Below, piece by piece: positions 30,212-37,903 of a stretch of DNA of 64,000 bases. The stretch comes from Photorhabdus bodei (GTDB lineage Bacteria > Pseudomonadota > Gammaproteobacteria > Enterobacterales > Enterobacteriaceae): the NCBI RefSeq assembly GCF_003287735.1, contig NZ_NSCM01000001.1, positions 248,001-312,000 of the forward strand, read 5' to 3'. The position numbers and the translations under genes are program-made. A model generated the notes under the pieces. It was not told the DNA's origin. It was given only the letters and a program-made list of their open reading frames with translations, and did not search any database. How positions within the stretch are numbered: the stretch's first letter is position 1; every line of letters starts with the position of its first letter.

Positions 30212-30631
30212 ATGAATAGAATAACTTTTATCATCTTGGTTATTTCTTATATCTCTTTCAATCTTTTTCTCATTATATCAATAGCCATTTACAAAATAAA
30301 TCAAAAAAAGATGGATGAAATTATTGAATTATATATGAAAAAAGGTTTTTGCTTATCAGCAGCAGCATACATTGGTCATTCTATGGGTATTCATGGTCAG
30401 ATTCATCCTGCCGTATTTTTCTATAAATTATTAACAGGGAAAAGAATAAGGATAAATGAGCCTGGTAGTAAATATATGCCCCAAGAATCCTATGATTTCA
30501 TTCAAAACTTACCCTCCAATTTGACCCACTGGATAAAAATATATTTCATCACCATTAATATAAGTTTTATATCCTTCTTTATATCAACAGTAACGGCTTT
30601 ATGTCATAAATACTCTTATATTTTTAACTGA
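30212..30631 (+). CDS. Putative immunity protein, paralogue 4
   Basis: 139 residues, intact. N-terminal helix MNRITFIILVISYISFNLFLIISIAIYKINQKK, middle domain GFCLSAAAYIGHSMGIHGQIHPAVFFYKLLTGKRIRINEPGSKYMPQESYDFIQNLPSNLTHW, C-terminal helix about 112-133. It is closest to paralogue 3. The leader (CTAAATATTCAATGGGACTTTAAT) repeats that of paralogue 3, showing tandem amplification. Confidence 0.6.
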   Translation: MNRITFIILVISYISFNLFLIISIAIYKINQKKMDEIIELYMKKGFCLSAAAYIGHSMGIHGQIHPAVFFYKLLTGKRIRINEPGSKYMPQESYDFIQNLPSNLTHWIKIYFITINISFISFFISTVTALCHKYSYIFN

Positions 30632-30730
30632 ATTCAACTCAAAATACGCACTAAAATTTGGAGATCACATTAAGAATAAAAATGGAGAATGTAATGGGTA
30701 AATCTGCTATTGAGTATTTTTTGGAGATGA

Positions 30731-30850
30731 ATATGCACAGAATAATTCCTCTTGTTGTTATTATCTCTTAATCAGTTTATTATCTTTCGCTATTGGAATA
30801 GTATTTCTTACATATGATAAATATATCTTACCGTTTTTTAATTAAGACTT
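30731..30850 (+). pseudogene. Immunity paralogue remnant, start joined to end
   Basis: MHRIIPLVVIIS at 30731 resembles paralogue N-termini (MNRITFIILVIS). It is fused, one frame over, to ISLLSFAIGIVFLTYDKYI, which matches the C-terminal helix of paralogue 7 (SILSFSIGMIFVLYFKYI). The whole middle of the gene is missing. Confidence 0.5.
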
Positions 30851-30851
30851 T

Positions 30852-30943
30852 TTTAGAAGAACACGTAGCCAGGAAGACTATAGATAACTATGGATTTGAG
30901 AAAGCTGCGGAATTTACTGTAGATTTTTTTATAGGAAATTGAC
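30852..30943 (+). pseudogene. Orphan effector tail A
   Basis: An open stretch ending NYGFEKAAEFTVDFFIGN-stop closely parallels the intact effector's end (GERAAESIVDLFIGN-stop). It is followed at the same spacing by an immunity-like gene (paralogue 5). No start or N-terminal domain is present, so it is the 3' stub of a lost effector. Confidence 0.65.
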
Positions 30944-30944
30944 T

Positions 30945-31358
30945 ATGTGCATATTGGATTTGATAATGACCATATGTTTTTTCTTATCTATTTTATTTTT
31001 GGTTATATCAATAGCCATTTACAAAATAAACCAAAAAAAGATGGATAAAATTATTGAATTATATATAGAAGAAGGACTTTATTTACCAACAGGCATAATA
31101 ATACAACGCTTCGGAAGGATGCGTGATCAGATTCACGTCGTTTTGTTCTTCTACATGCTGTTAACTGGAAAAAAAATGAAGATAAATCAGCCTGATAGTA
31201 AATACATGCACCAAGAATCTTATTACTTTATTCAAAATCTACCCTCCAGTTTAACGCATTGGATGAAAACATGCATCATTATCACTTATATAGGTGTAGC
31301 ATTTGCTCTCATATTAACAATAATAATATTAATTCAAAAATATTATTCATCGTGCTAA
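30945..31358 (+). CDS. Putative immunity protein, paralogue 5
   Basis: Start at the ATG 30945 (AGGAAATTGACT upstream), not the TTG two codons earlier. The protein is almost identical to paralogue 1 (MCILDLIMTICFFLSILFLVISIAIYKINQKKMDKIIELYIEEGLYLPTGIIIQRFGRMRDQ...), with a short SSC extension after IQKYY. Near identity at DNA level points to recent duplication or gene conversion with paralogue 1. It follows orphan effector tail A. Confidence 0.6.
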   Translation: MCILDLIMTICFFLSILFLVISIAIYKINQKKMDKIIELYIEEGLYLPTGIIIQRFGRMRDQIHVVLFFYMLLTGKKMKINQPDSKYMHQESYYFIQNLPSSLTHWMKTCIIITYIGVAFALILTIIILIQKYYSSC

Positions 31359-31449
31359 ATGGATATGCGTAGCTGTCTGTAGTGTAGTAGGTGGAATTGC
31401 CGGAAGCACAGCAGGAGATTTTTTAATAGATAAAACCGTAAGTGAATAA
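31359..31449 (+). pseudogene. Orphan effector tail B
   Basis: Directly after paralogue 5 an open frame reads WICVAVCSVVGGIAGSTAGDFLIDKTVSE-stop. The Gly-rich hydrophobic stretch followed by GDFLIDK resembles the end of a glycine-zipper effector with a different sequence from tail A. Paralogue 6 starts one base after its stop. No upstream part of the gene remains. Confidence 0.55.
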
Positions 31450-31450
31450 C

Positions 31451-31852
31451 ATGAATATCTTAATCAATACAGTTAACTTTATCATGCTTTCTTTATTTTT
31501 AGTTAGTATGTTTTTGTTGCTATCTTTATTCATTTTTTATGGAATAAATAAAAAATCCTTCACAGAAATCAGAGACGAATATATAAAAAATGGGTTTTTT
31601 ATACCACAAATTATATATGTAATATCGTTTTCTGGCTTCTATGGGAGTTATTATCTATCATGTTTCTTCTACCAGATAATAACTAGAAGAAAGACTATAA
31701 TATCTCGTGCTTTTATAGGTAATTCCATCCCGCAAGAAGCATATGAGTTCGCAAATAGTATACCTAAAAAACTTGCATTAATAATGATTATCCATTATTC
31801 TATATTCTTATTCATTTTAAGCTGTTACTTCTCTTGTTATACAAGTAATTAA
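31451..31852 (+). CDS. Putative immunity protein, paralogue 6 (divergent)
   Basis: Start at ATG 31451, giving 133 residues. Two hydrophobic segments (about 6-33 and 108-130) flank a basic middle. Only the frame of the family is kept: FYGINKKSFTEIRDEYIKNGFFIP, CFFYQIITRRK, IPQEAYEFANSIPKKL. The distinct sequence matches the distinct tail B in front of it, as expected if each immunity protein co-evolved with its own toxin. Function inferred from context. Confidence 0.55.
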   Translation: MNILINTVNFIMLSLFLVSMFLLLSLFIFYGINKKSFTEIRDEYIKNGFFIPQIIYVISFSGFYGSYYLSCFFYQIITRRKTIISRAFIGNSIPQEAYEFANSIPKKLALIMIIHYSIFLFILSCYFSCYTSN

Positions 31853-31901
31853 CGAATACATAAAATACACCCTATTAATTAAAACATCAATGGGAATTAA
31901 T

Positions 31902-32312
31902 ATGAACAGATTAACTCTTATCATTATGACTATCCTTTATATTTTATTTATTGTTTTTTTAGTTGTATCAATCATTATTTACAAAATAAATCAGAGTAAG
32001 ATGAATGAAATTATTGAATCATATATAGGAAAAGGACTTTATTTATCAGCAGGAGTAAAGCTGGGCCGTTTTTTGGGTGTTTATGGTCAATTTCAAGTTG
32101 CTATGTTTTTTTACCAATTACTCATTGGAAAGAGAATAAGAATCAATGAAAAGGATAGTAAATATATGTATAAAGAGTCCTACGACTTTATCCAGAGATT
32201 ACCGAAAAATATGACAAGGTGGTTAAAGCCCTATATTTTAACCACCTCCATCAGTATATTATCTTTCTCTATCGGAATGATATTTGTTTTATATTTCAAA
32301 TATATCAAATAG
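31902..32312 (+). CDS. Putative immunity protein, paralogue 7
   Basis: Start at ATG 31902 after CAATGGGAATTAAT; 136 residues. MNRLTLIIMTILYILFIVFLVVSIIIYKINQSKMNEIIESYIGKGLYLSAGVKLGRFLGVYGQFQVAMFFYQLLIGKRIRINEKDSKYMYKESYDFIQ follows the family pattern; its middle is closest to truncated paralogue 2. The last helix (SISILSFSIGMIFVLYFKYIK) is the one found in the start-to-end remnant at 30731-30850. Confidence 0.6.
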   Translation: MNRLTLIIMTILYILFIVFLVVSIIIYKINQSKMNEIIESYIGKGLYLSAGVKLGRFLGVYGQFQVAMFFYQLLIGKRIRINEKDSKYMYKESYDFIQRLPKNMTRWLKPYILTTSISILSFSIGMIFVLYFKYIK

Positions 32313-32350
32313 ACTATAAATTTATATTCAACATTCAATTGAATATTAAT

Positions 32351-32758
32351 ATGAACAGAGTCACATATATCATCTTATTTATTTCATTCACTATTTTTAT
32401 TATTATATCAATAGCCATTTGCAAAATAAATCAGAAAAATATGGATCAAATTATCGAATTATATATAGAAGAAGGGTTTTATTTACCAATAGGAATAACG
32501 ATAGAACGCTTCGGAAGGATGCGTGATCAGATTTACGTCATTTTGTTCTTCTACAGGCTGTTAATCGAAAAAAGAATGAAGACAAATCAGCCTGATAGTA
32601 AATATATGCACTAAGAATTTTATTACTTTATTCAAAACCCACCCTCCAGTTTAACTCATTGGATGAAAATATGTATCATTACCACTTATATAGGTGCAGC
32701 ATTAATTCTCATATCAACAATAATAATCTTAATTCAAAAACATTATTCATCGTGTTAA
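32351..32758 (+). pseudogene. Immunity paralogue 8, nonsense mutation
   Basis: MNRVTYIILFISFTIFIIISIAICKINQKNMDQIIELYIEEG... runs to DSKYMH and a TAA at 32612-32614. In paralogues 1 and 5 this codon is CAA (Gln). Beyond it the frame stays open through EFYYFIQNPPSSLTHWMKICIITTYIGAALILISTIIILIQKHYSSC to a TAA at 32756-32758. A single C-to-T change thus removes the second half, including the last helix. Confidence 0.65.
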
Positions 32759-32778
32759 ATCTATTTAAGAGGCTCAAT

Positions 32779-32816
32779 AAACATCAAATGTCAGTTCCAG
32801 TTTTTCACGTGTTAGC
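32779..32816 (-). pseudogene. hcp fragment
   Basis: A stretch of about 37 bases (ATCAAATGTCA-TTCCAGTTTTTCACG with few mismatches) matches hcp at 27337-27372 and has the same orientation. It encodes part of the EKLELTFDIY segment. It lies just past the last immunity paralogue, where the hcp of another module copy would be. Confidence 0.5.
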
Positions 32817-32910
32817 ATCCGCTATCATTAACAATGGTGAAGGTTTAATGACGTTTAGCATCTAGAATATAGGCAATCCTCATCTCCCATACAGAAAAAA
32901 CTGTCAATTC

Positions 32911-33020
32911 ATCCGCATTAACAGGTAAAAACGAGCGGAATCTATCACAAACTCTTTAAGGTGTTAAGGTAACAAAAATGGTATACTCCACCGCCTAAAT
33001 CCCATTTAAACATTATTTAC
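32911..33020 (+). repeat. ttcA upstream region, right flank copy of the island repeat
   Basis: Partner of 26433-26535. It contains GGTATACTCC, a possible -10 (TATACT) for ttcA. This is presumably the original copy, since it is still attached to ttcA. Confidence 0.6.
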
Positions 33021-33029
33021 AGAGCGTCC

Positions 33030-33944
33030 GTGGTGGATCAGAAACAACAATATAACCTGAACAAATTACAGAAACGTTTACGCCGTGATGTCGGTCAGGC
33101 AATCGCTGATTTCAATATGATTGAGGAAGGCGATCGCATTATAGTCTGCCTTTCTGGTGGTAAAGACAGCTATACCCTGCTGTCCATCCTGCAAAATCTG
33201 CAAAAAAGCGCTCCGGTTAATTTCTCACTTGTTGCAGTTAATCTGGATCAGAAACAACCCGGTTTTCCTGAGCATATCCTTCCCGCTTATCTGGATGAAC
33301 TGGGGGTCGAATATAAAATTGTCGAAGAAAACACTTATGGCATAGTGAAAGAGAAGATACCCGAAGGTAAAACAACTTGTTCTCTCTGCTCCCGCCTGCG
33401 CCGTGGCATCTTATATCGTACAGCCACTGAGTTGGGCGCCACGAAAATTGCATTAGGCCATCACCGTGATGATATTTTGCAAACCTTATTTCTCAATATG
33501 TTTTATGGCGGCAAACTAAAAGGTATGCCGCCAAAGTTAATGAGCGATGCTGGTAAACATGTTGTTATTCGCCCTCTCGCCTATTGCCGCGAGAAAGATA
33601 TTGAACGCTATGCAACCGCCAAAGCATTCCCGATCATTCCTTGTAATCTCTGTGGTTCACAACCCAATCTGCAACGTCAGGTTATCAAGGATATGTTACG
33701 GGAATGGGATAAGCGTTATCCCGGCAGAATTGAAACCATGTTTCGTGCGGTACAAAATGTCGTTCCATCGCATCTCAGCGATTTTAATCTATTCGATTTT
33801 AAAAATATCACTCACAACAGCGAAGTGATTGATGGTGGCGATCTCGCTTTTGACCGCGAAGAATTACCCATACAACTCGTCAGTGATATAGAAGATCAAC
33901 CCGATTATCAATCAGAACGACTGGATGTTATTGAAGTCAAATAG
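33030..33944 (+). CDS. ttcA: tRNA 2-thiocytidine biosynthesis protein TtcA
   Basis: 304 residues with a GTG start (GTGGTGGATCAG; no ATG fits). PP-loop [16 protein letters not shown] binds ATP. The Fe-S cluster Cys pair is in [12 protein letters not shown] with the third Cys in [33 protein letters not shown] completes the signature. It thiolates cytidine 32 in some tRNAs. The first residues are shorter than in E. coli, starting directly before [16 protein letters not shown]. Confidence 0.97.
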   Translation: MVDQKQQYNLNKLQKRLRRDVGQAIADFNMIEEGDRIIVCLSGGKDSYTLLSILQNLQKSAPVNFSLVAVNLDQKQPGFPEHILPAYLDELGVEYKIVEENTYGIVKEKIPEGKTTCSLCSRLRRGILYRTATELGATKIALGHHRDDILQTLFLNMFYGGKLKGMPPKLMSDAGKHVVIRPLAYCREKDIERYATAKAFPIIPCNLCGSQPNLQRQVIKDMLREWDKRYPGRIETMFRAVQNVVPSHLSDFNLFDFKNITHNSEVIDGGDLAFDREELPIQLVSDIEDQPDYQSERLDVIEVK

Positions 33945-34078
33945 CTATTCTTACTGCCTATCCCAATAGCAGGATCTTAATCATACCGCTCTGGATATAT
34001 CTCAGAGCGTTAATTTCTGCTTCTCTTTCACTTTCGTCTTGATTTTTATTTATTTTCCTAAAGCAACAAATGAAAAAT

Positions 34079-34110
34079 AAAAAAAGCCGACATTAGAAAT
34101 TAATATCGGC
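34079..34110 (-). terminator. zntB-side terminator
   Basis: On the minus strand GCCGA-(15 nt)-TCGGC is followed by TTTTTTTATTTTTC. The stem is short but the T-run is good; it is placed to stop transcripts from the zntB side. The remaining intergenic sequence between ttcA and zntB shows nothing else recognisable. Confidence 0.45.
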
Positions 34111-34321
34111 ACAAGAATGGGCAATTATTCTGTATAAAGACTTATGTGAGAAAAACTAAAATTACGGAGAACAACATTCATCGCTTAACGTTGTTTTCAC
34201 CTGCGAGAGTTATCATGCCTCAATGACGACTGGTGAATATTGATATATCTCAAATTAAGGGCTAGTTTTAGTAACTCTTCTCCGTAGTTATGTTTCATAT
34301 CTCCAAATAACGATTTAATTT

Positions 34322-35408
34322 TCATAGCCATTTACTTCTTTTTAACCACCAGGCAACAAATATAATCAATCCCAATAACAGCAAACAAAAAATACTAAAA
34401 CCCAGATGGTTTTCATTACCAGGAATACCGCCAAGGTTGACACCAAATAATCCAGTCAGGAATGTTGTCGGTAAAAAAATCATGGCAAATAATGACATAG
34501 TATAAGTACGACGGTTCATCGCATCCGCCATCATGGATGTAATTTCATCTGAAATAATCGCTGTGCGAGCAATACAACCATCCAAATCATCCAATTCCCT
34601 TCCCAAGCGATCAGAGATTTCCTGCATTCGATGACGATCTTCATCACTCATCCAGAGTAATCTTTCATTGGCGAGACGAGCAAATACATCTCTTTGAGGC
34701 GCCATATAACGGCGCAGAACAATCAATTGCTTACGCAGTAAAGCTAATCCACCCCGTCCCGGTATCCGTTGCTCAAGAATCATATTCTCAAGCTCAATAA
34801 GGTTGTCATGAAGATCTTCAATAAAATTACCCACTTCATCGGTTATTGCATCAGCCATTTCAACCAACCAGTGCCCGGTCGTTTTCGCGCCTACCCCATT
34901 CTGTAAATCATTCAGTACCTGTTCCAGTGAATGAACTTTACGATGGCGACTGGAAACGATAATTTCAGAATTAATATATACCGAATGAACTTCAAGATGC
35001 TTGAGTCGTCAGACATAAAAACATTTAAATTCAACAACATAATCGTTTTTCAAACATGCACTTTGAAGTATCTTGAGTATAAATACGGAACGTGACCAGT
35101 TGATCGGGACGTTCACTTTTATTGCTATTAATTGTTCGCAGCGTAATCATCGTACCATCTCCGGTACGAACTATTTTTGGTCTAAAACTCTCTCCGGCCA
35201 GCCCCTTTTTGACTGTTTCTGGTAACAGATCCGTGTCCATTATCCAGCGATAACTTTTGGGATTGTGGTAATCCAGATGTTGCCAGAAAGGTTGAGCTGG
35301 TGTGGCTAATCCATTCATGTCAATCGGCGTCATACCGCCTTGACCATCAAACTGACAAGCATAGACTGCATCAGCCTCTTGCAATGATGAGCCATAAATG
35401 GTTTCCAC
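34322..35408 (-). pseudogene. zntB: Zinc transport protein ZntB, split by a 105-bp element
   Basis: The N-terminal part (35408 downward) reads METIYGSSLQEADAVYACQFDGQGGMTPIDMNG...RPDQLVTFRIY and then enters foreign sequence with a stop. The C-terminal part resumes [27 protein letters not shown]...[30 protein letters not shown]...[29 protein letters not shown], with the CorA-family GVN signature and the last helices. Removing 34977-35081 plus one TA restores RIYINSEII. ZntB mediates zinc transport; this allele should be inactive unless the C-terminal 181-codon frame is made separately. Confidence 0.85.
34977..35081. mobile_element. 105-bp palindromic MITE-like insertion in zntB
   Basis: It begins TATACCGAATGAACTTCAAG and its other end read inward is TATACTCAAGATACTTCAA. 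The ends are similar but imperfect inverted repeats around an AT-rich centre, with a TA duplicated at the insertion. It has no internal similarity to the ERIC core, but the TATAC...CTTCAAG ends and the TA target recall ERIC. No coding capacity. Confidence 0.65.
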
Positions 35409-35424
35409 ATCCAGCTCCTTACCC

Positions 35425-37056
35425 TTAATGCTTAATTATGTACATAGTATGACTATATGCCACGTCTTCTGGATTGGTGATCGGGTATCCTTTTAACCAA
35501 GGTTTTATCAATCTGCCGTTAGTGTATTGATAAATCGGCGCAATAGGCACCTGTTCAGCAATCATTTGCTCCGCTTTGTTGTAGTCATCGTTTCTTAAGC
35601 CATCATCTGTTCGCAAACTAGCAGATTGTAGCAGTTTGTCGTAATTTGCCTGATGGAATTTAGCAATATTGCCACTATGCGTTGACGTTAACAGGCTTAG
35701 AAATGTAGAAGGTTCGTTATAATCACCCACCCAAGATGCACGAATAACATCAAAATTACCCGTGTTACGGCTATCAATATAAGTTTTCCATTCCTGATTC
35801 ATCAAACTTACTTGCACCCCCAGTTTTTTCTTCCACATAGAGGCAATAGCAATCGCAATTTTCTGGTGGTTTTCGGAATTATTATAGAGCAGAGAAAGTT
35901 TCAGTGGATTGTTCGGCCCGTAACCAGCCGCTTGTAACAAAACTTTAGCCTGTTGGTCCAGTTCTGCCTGTGTATGTTGTTCCATGTCACTAAGCACAGG
36001 ATGGAAACCTGCGGTCACATCCGGCGTAAAATGCCAGGCAGGTTTCTCTCCCGTCGCCAAGACTTTTTCCGCAATGACTTTACGGTCAATTGTCATAGAA
36101 AGCGCTTTACGCACTCTGGCATCATTCGTTGGTGCACGTTGGGTGTTAAAAGCGTAATAATAGGTCCCCAACTGATCCGGCGTATAGACTTGCCCAGGTA
36201 ATTCATGCTGCAATTTTTTATACATATTTTTCGGGAAGGATTCGGTAATATCCAAATCATCCGCCAGATAGCGTTTAGTCGCGTGCGATTCCTGATTAAT
36301 TGGTACGAATGTGACTTTGGTCAGGACGGTTTTTTTATGATCCCAGTAATAAGGGTTTGGTGTCAGAACGATTTTTTCATTAACAATTCGATCATGTAAT
36401 TTGAAAGCACCATTCCCCACCAAATGACCAACTTTTATCCACTCTTTCCCATATTTTTCTACTATTTTCTTATTTACCGGATAGAGACTGAAATTCGCAG
36501 TCAGATTGGGAAAATAAGGCACAGGCCGGTTTAATGTCACCTTTAATGTGTGCTTATCAATGGCCTCAACACCCAGTTTTGCCGGCAGTAGTTTACCGTC
36601 AATAATTTCCTGAGCATTTTCAATACCCGCTAGTGCGGCAAACCAAGCAAAAGATGAGGTATTAGCCGGAGTGACCAACCGCTGCCAACTATACACAAAA
36701 TCTGTCACAGTAACCGGTTCACCATTTGACCAACGAGCATCAGAACGCAAGGTAAAAAACCAAGTTTTGTTGTCTGCGGTTTTCCACGCTGTTGCGACGC
36801 CGGGAATGGCCTTGCCATACGCATCCTGATTCACTAACCCTTCAAACAGATCACGCTGAACTTGCGCTTCTGTCAAACCCACGGCATTAATCGGGTCCAA
36901 GGACGCCGGTTCGTCTTTTAGGTGACGCACCAGTTCCTGTTTGTCATTAAGCTGAGTGCCAGAAGGAACTTCCGCAGCAAAAGCAGAAACGGAGATAAGA
37001 GAACTATTGATAATAATGATAAGTAGTGCACAAGAAATCAGATTGAAATAGCGCAT
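35425..37056 (-). CDS. mppA: Periplasmic murein peptide-binding protein (OppA family)
   Basis: The start at 37056 gives a signal peptide (MRYFNLISCALLIIIINSSLISVSAFAAEVP) and 543 residues; the upstream open frame lacks family sequence. Solute-binding family 5 features: LVRHLKDEPASLDPINAVGLTEAQVQRDLFEGLV, DARWSNGEPVTVTDFVYSWQRLV, and GDYNEPSTFLSLL. MppA and OppA are close relatives; the position near zntB and tpx matches mppA in E. coli. It would bind tripeptide murein fragments for uptake through the Opp permease. Confidence 0.8.
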   Translation of the reverse strand: MRYFNLISCALLIIIINSSLISVSAFAAEVPSGTQLNDKQELVRHLKDEPASLDPINAVGLTEAQVQRDLFEGLVNQDAYGKAIPGVATAWKTADNKTWFFTLRSDARWSNGEPVTVTDFVYSWQRLVTPANTSSFAWFAALAGIENAQEIIDGKLLPAKLGVEAIDKHTLKVTLNRPVPYFPNLTANFSLYPVNKKIVEKYGKEWIKVGHLVGNGAFKLHDRIVNEKIVLTPNPYYWDHKKTVLTKVTFVPINQESHATKRYLADDLDITESFPKNMYKKLQHELPGQVYTPDQLGTYYYAFNTQRAPTNDARVRKALSMTIDRKVIAEKVLATGEKPAWHFTPDVTAGFHPVLSDMEQHTQAELDQQAKVLLQAAGYGPNNPLKLSLLYNNSENHQKIAIAIASMWKKKLGVQVSLMNQEWKTYIDSRNTGNFDVIRASWVGDYNEPSTFLSLLTSTHSGNIAKFHQANYDKLLQSASLRTDDGLRNDDYNKAEQMIAEQVPIAPIYQYTNGRLIKPWLKGYPITNPEDVAYSHTMYIIKH

Positions 37057-37229
37057 AAGGTAATAATCTGCCCTGTTATAAAATAGATATCCCATTACTA
37101 AATTATAAGCCATTGTCAGAATGACACAATCAGACAATTTTACTCTTACAAGCACTATTTTTGATGGGCAAGCGCCAAATATTCTTCTACACTGGGCAAT
37201 CGTGGTTCATTTATCAGAGGAAGAAAGCT

Positions 37230-37733
37230 ATGACACAAACAGTAAAATTTCAAGGCAATGATATCGCCGTAAGCGGCCAGTTCCCAAAATCAGGGGAAAA
37301 AGCGAAAGATTTTACTCTGACAGCCAAAGATCTCTCCGATGTCTCTCTTAGCCACTATGCTGGAAAAAGTAAGGTGCTGAATATTTTCCCAAGTATCGAT
37401 ACCGGTGTTTGCGCGGCATCAGTACGTAAATTTAATCAGGTAGCGAATGATTTGGAAAATACCGTCGTACTGTGCATTTCTGCCGACCTGCCTTTTGCTC
37501 AGTCCCGTTTCTGTGGCGCGGAAGGGTTATCAAATGTCGTCACGCTGTCTACCCTGCGTGGCGGTACTTTCAGTGAAGATTATGGCGTTGCCATCAGCAG
37601 TAGTCCTCTGAGTGGTCTCACAGCCCGTGCAGTCATTGTGCTTGATGAAAGCGATAACGTGATTTATAGCCAACTGGTTGATGAAATCACTAATGAGCCA
37701 GATTACGATAGCGCACTGGCCGCACTGAAATAA
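37230..37733 (+). CDS. tpx: Thiol peroxidase
   Basis: Start at 37230 behind GAGGAAG; 167 residues. The atypical two-Cys peroxiredoxin features are the peroxidatic Cys in [15 protein letters not shown] and the resolving Cys in [16 protein letters not shown]. It reduces alkyl and lipid hydroperoxides in the periplasm or cytosol with thioredoxin. The C-terminus is YDSALAALK. It is followed by ERIC 9 and then by a terminator, convergent to tyrR. Confidence 0.96.
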   Translation: MTQTVKFQGNDIAVSGQFPKSGEKAKDFTLTAKDLSDVSLSHYAGKSKVLNIFPSIDTGVCAASVRKFNQVANDLENTVVLCISADLPFAQSRFCGAEGLSNVVTLSTLRGGTFSEDYGVAISSSPLSGLTARAVIVLDESDNVIYSQLVDEITNEPDYDSALAALK

Positions 37734-37744
37734 ATCCCGTGATT

Positions 37745-37871
37745 TATGCCCTATGGATTTCAAGATGGATCGCGACGGCAAGGGAGTGAATCCCCGGGAG
37801 CATAGGTAACTATGTGACCGGGGTGAGCGAGTGCAGCCAACAAAGAGGCAACTTGAAAGATGACGGGTATA
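37745..37871 (+). repeat. ERIC element 9
   Basis: 127 bp, TATGCCC instead of TATACCC at the left end. It lies between the tpx stop and its terminator, like ERIC 2 behind sppA. Confidence 0.9.
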
Positions 37872-37876
37872 TATAG

Positions 37877-37903
37877 TGCCCACTTCCGGTGGGCATTGTT
37901 TTA
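37877..37903 (+). terminator. tpx terminator
   Basis: TGCCCAC-TTCCG-GTGGGCA followed by TTGTTTTATT; the tail abuts the tyrR stop codon. Confidence 0.75.
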
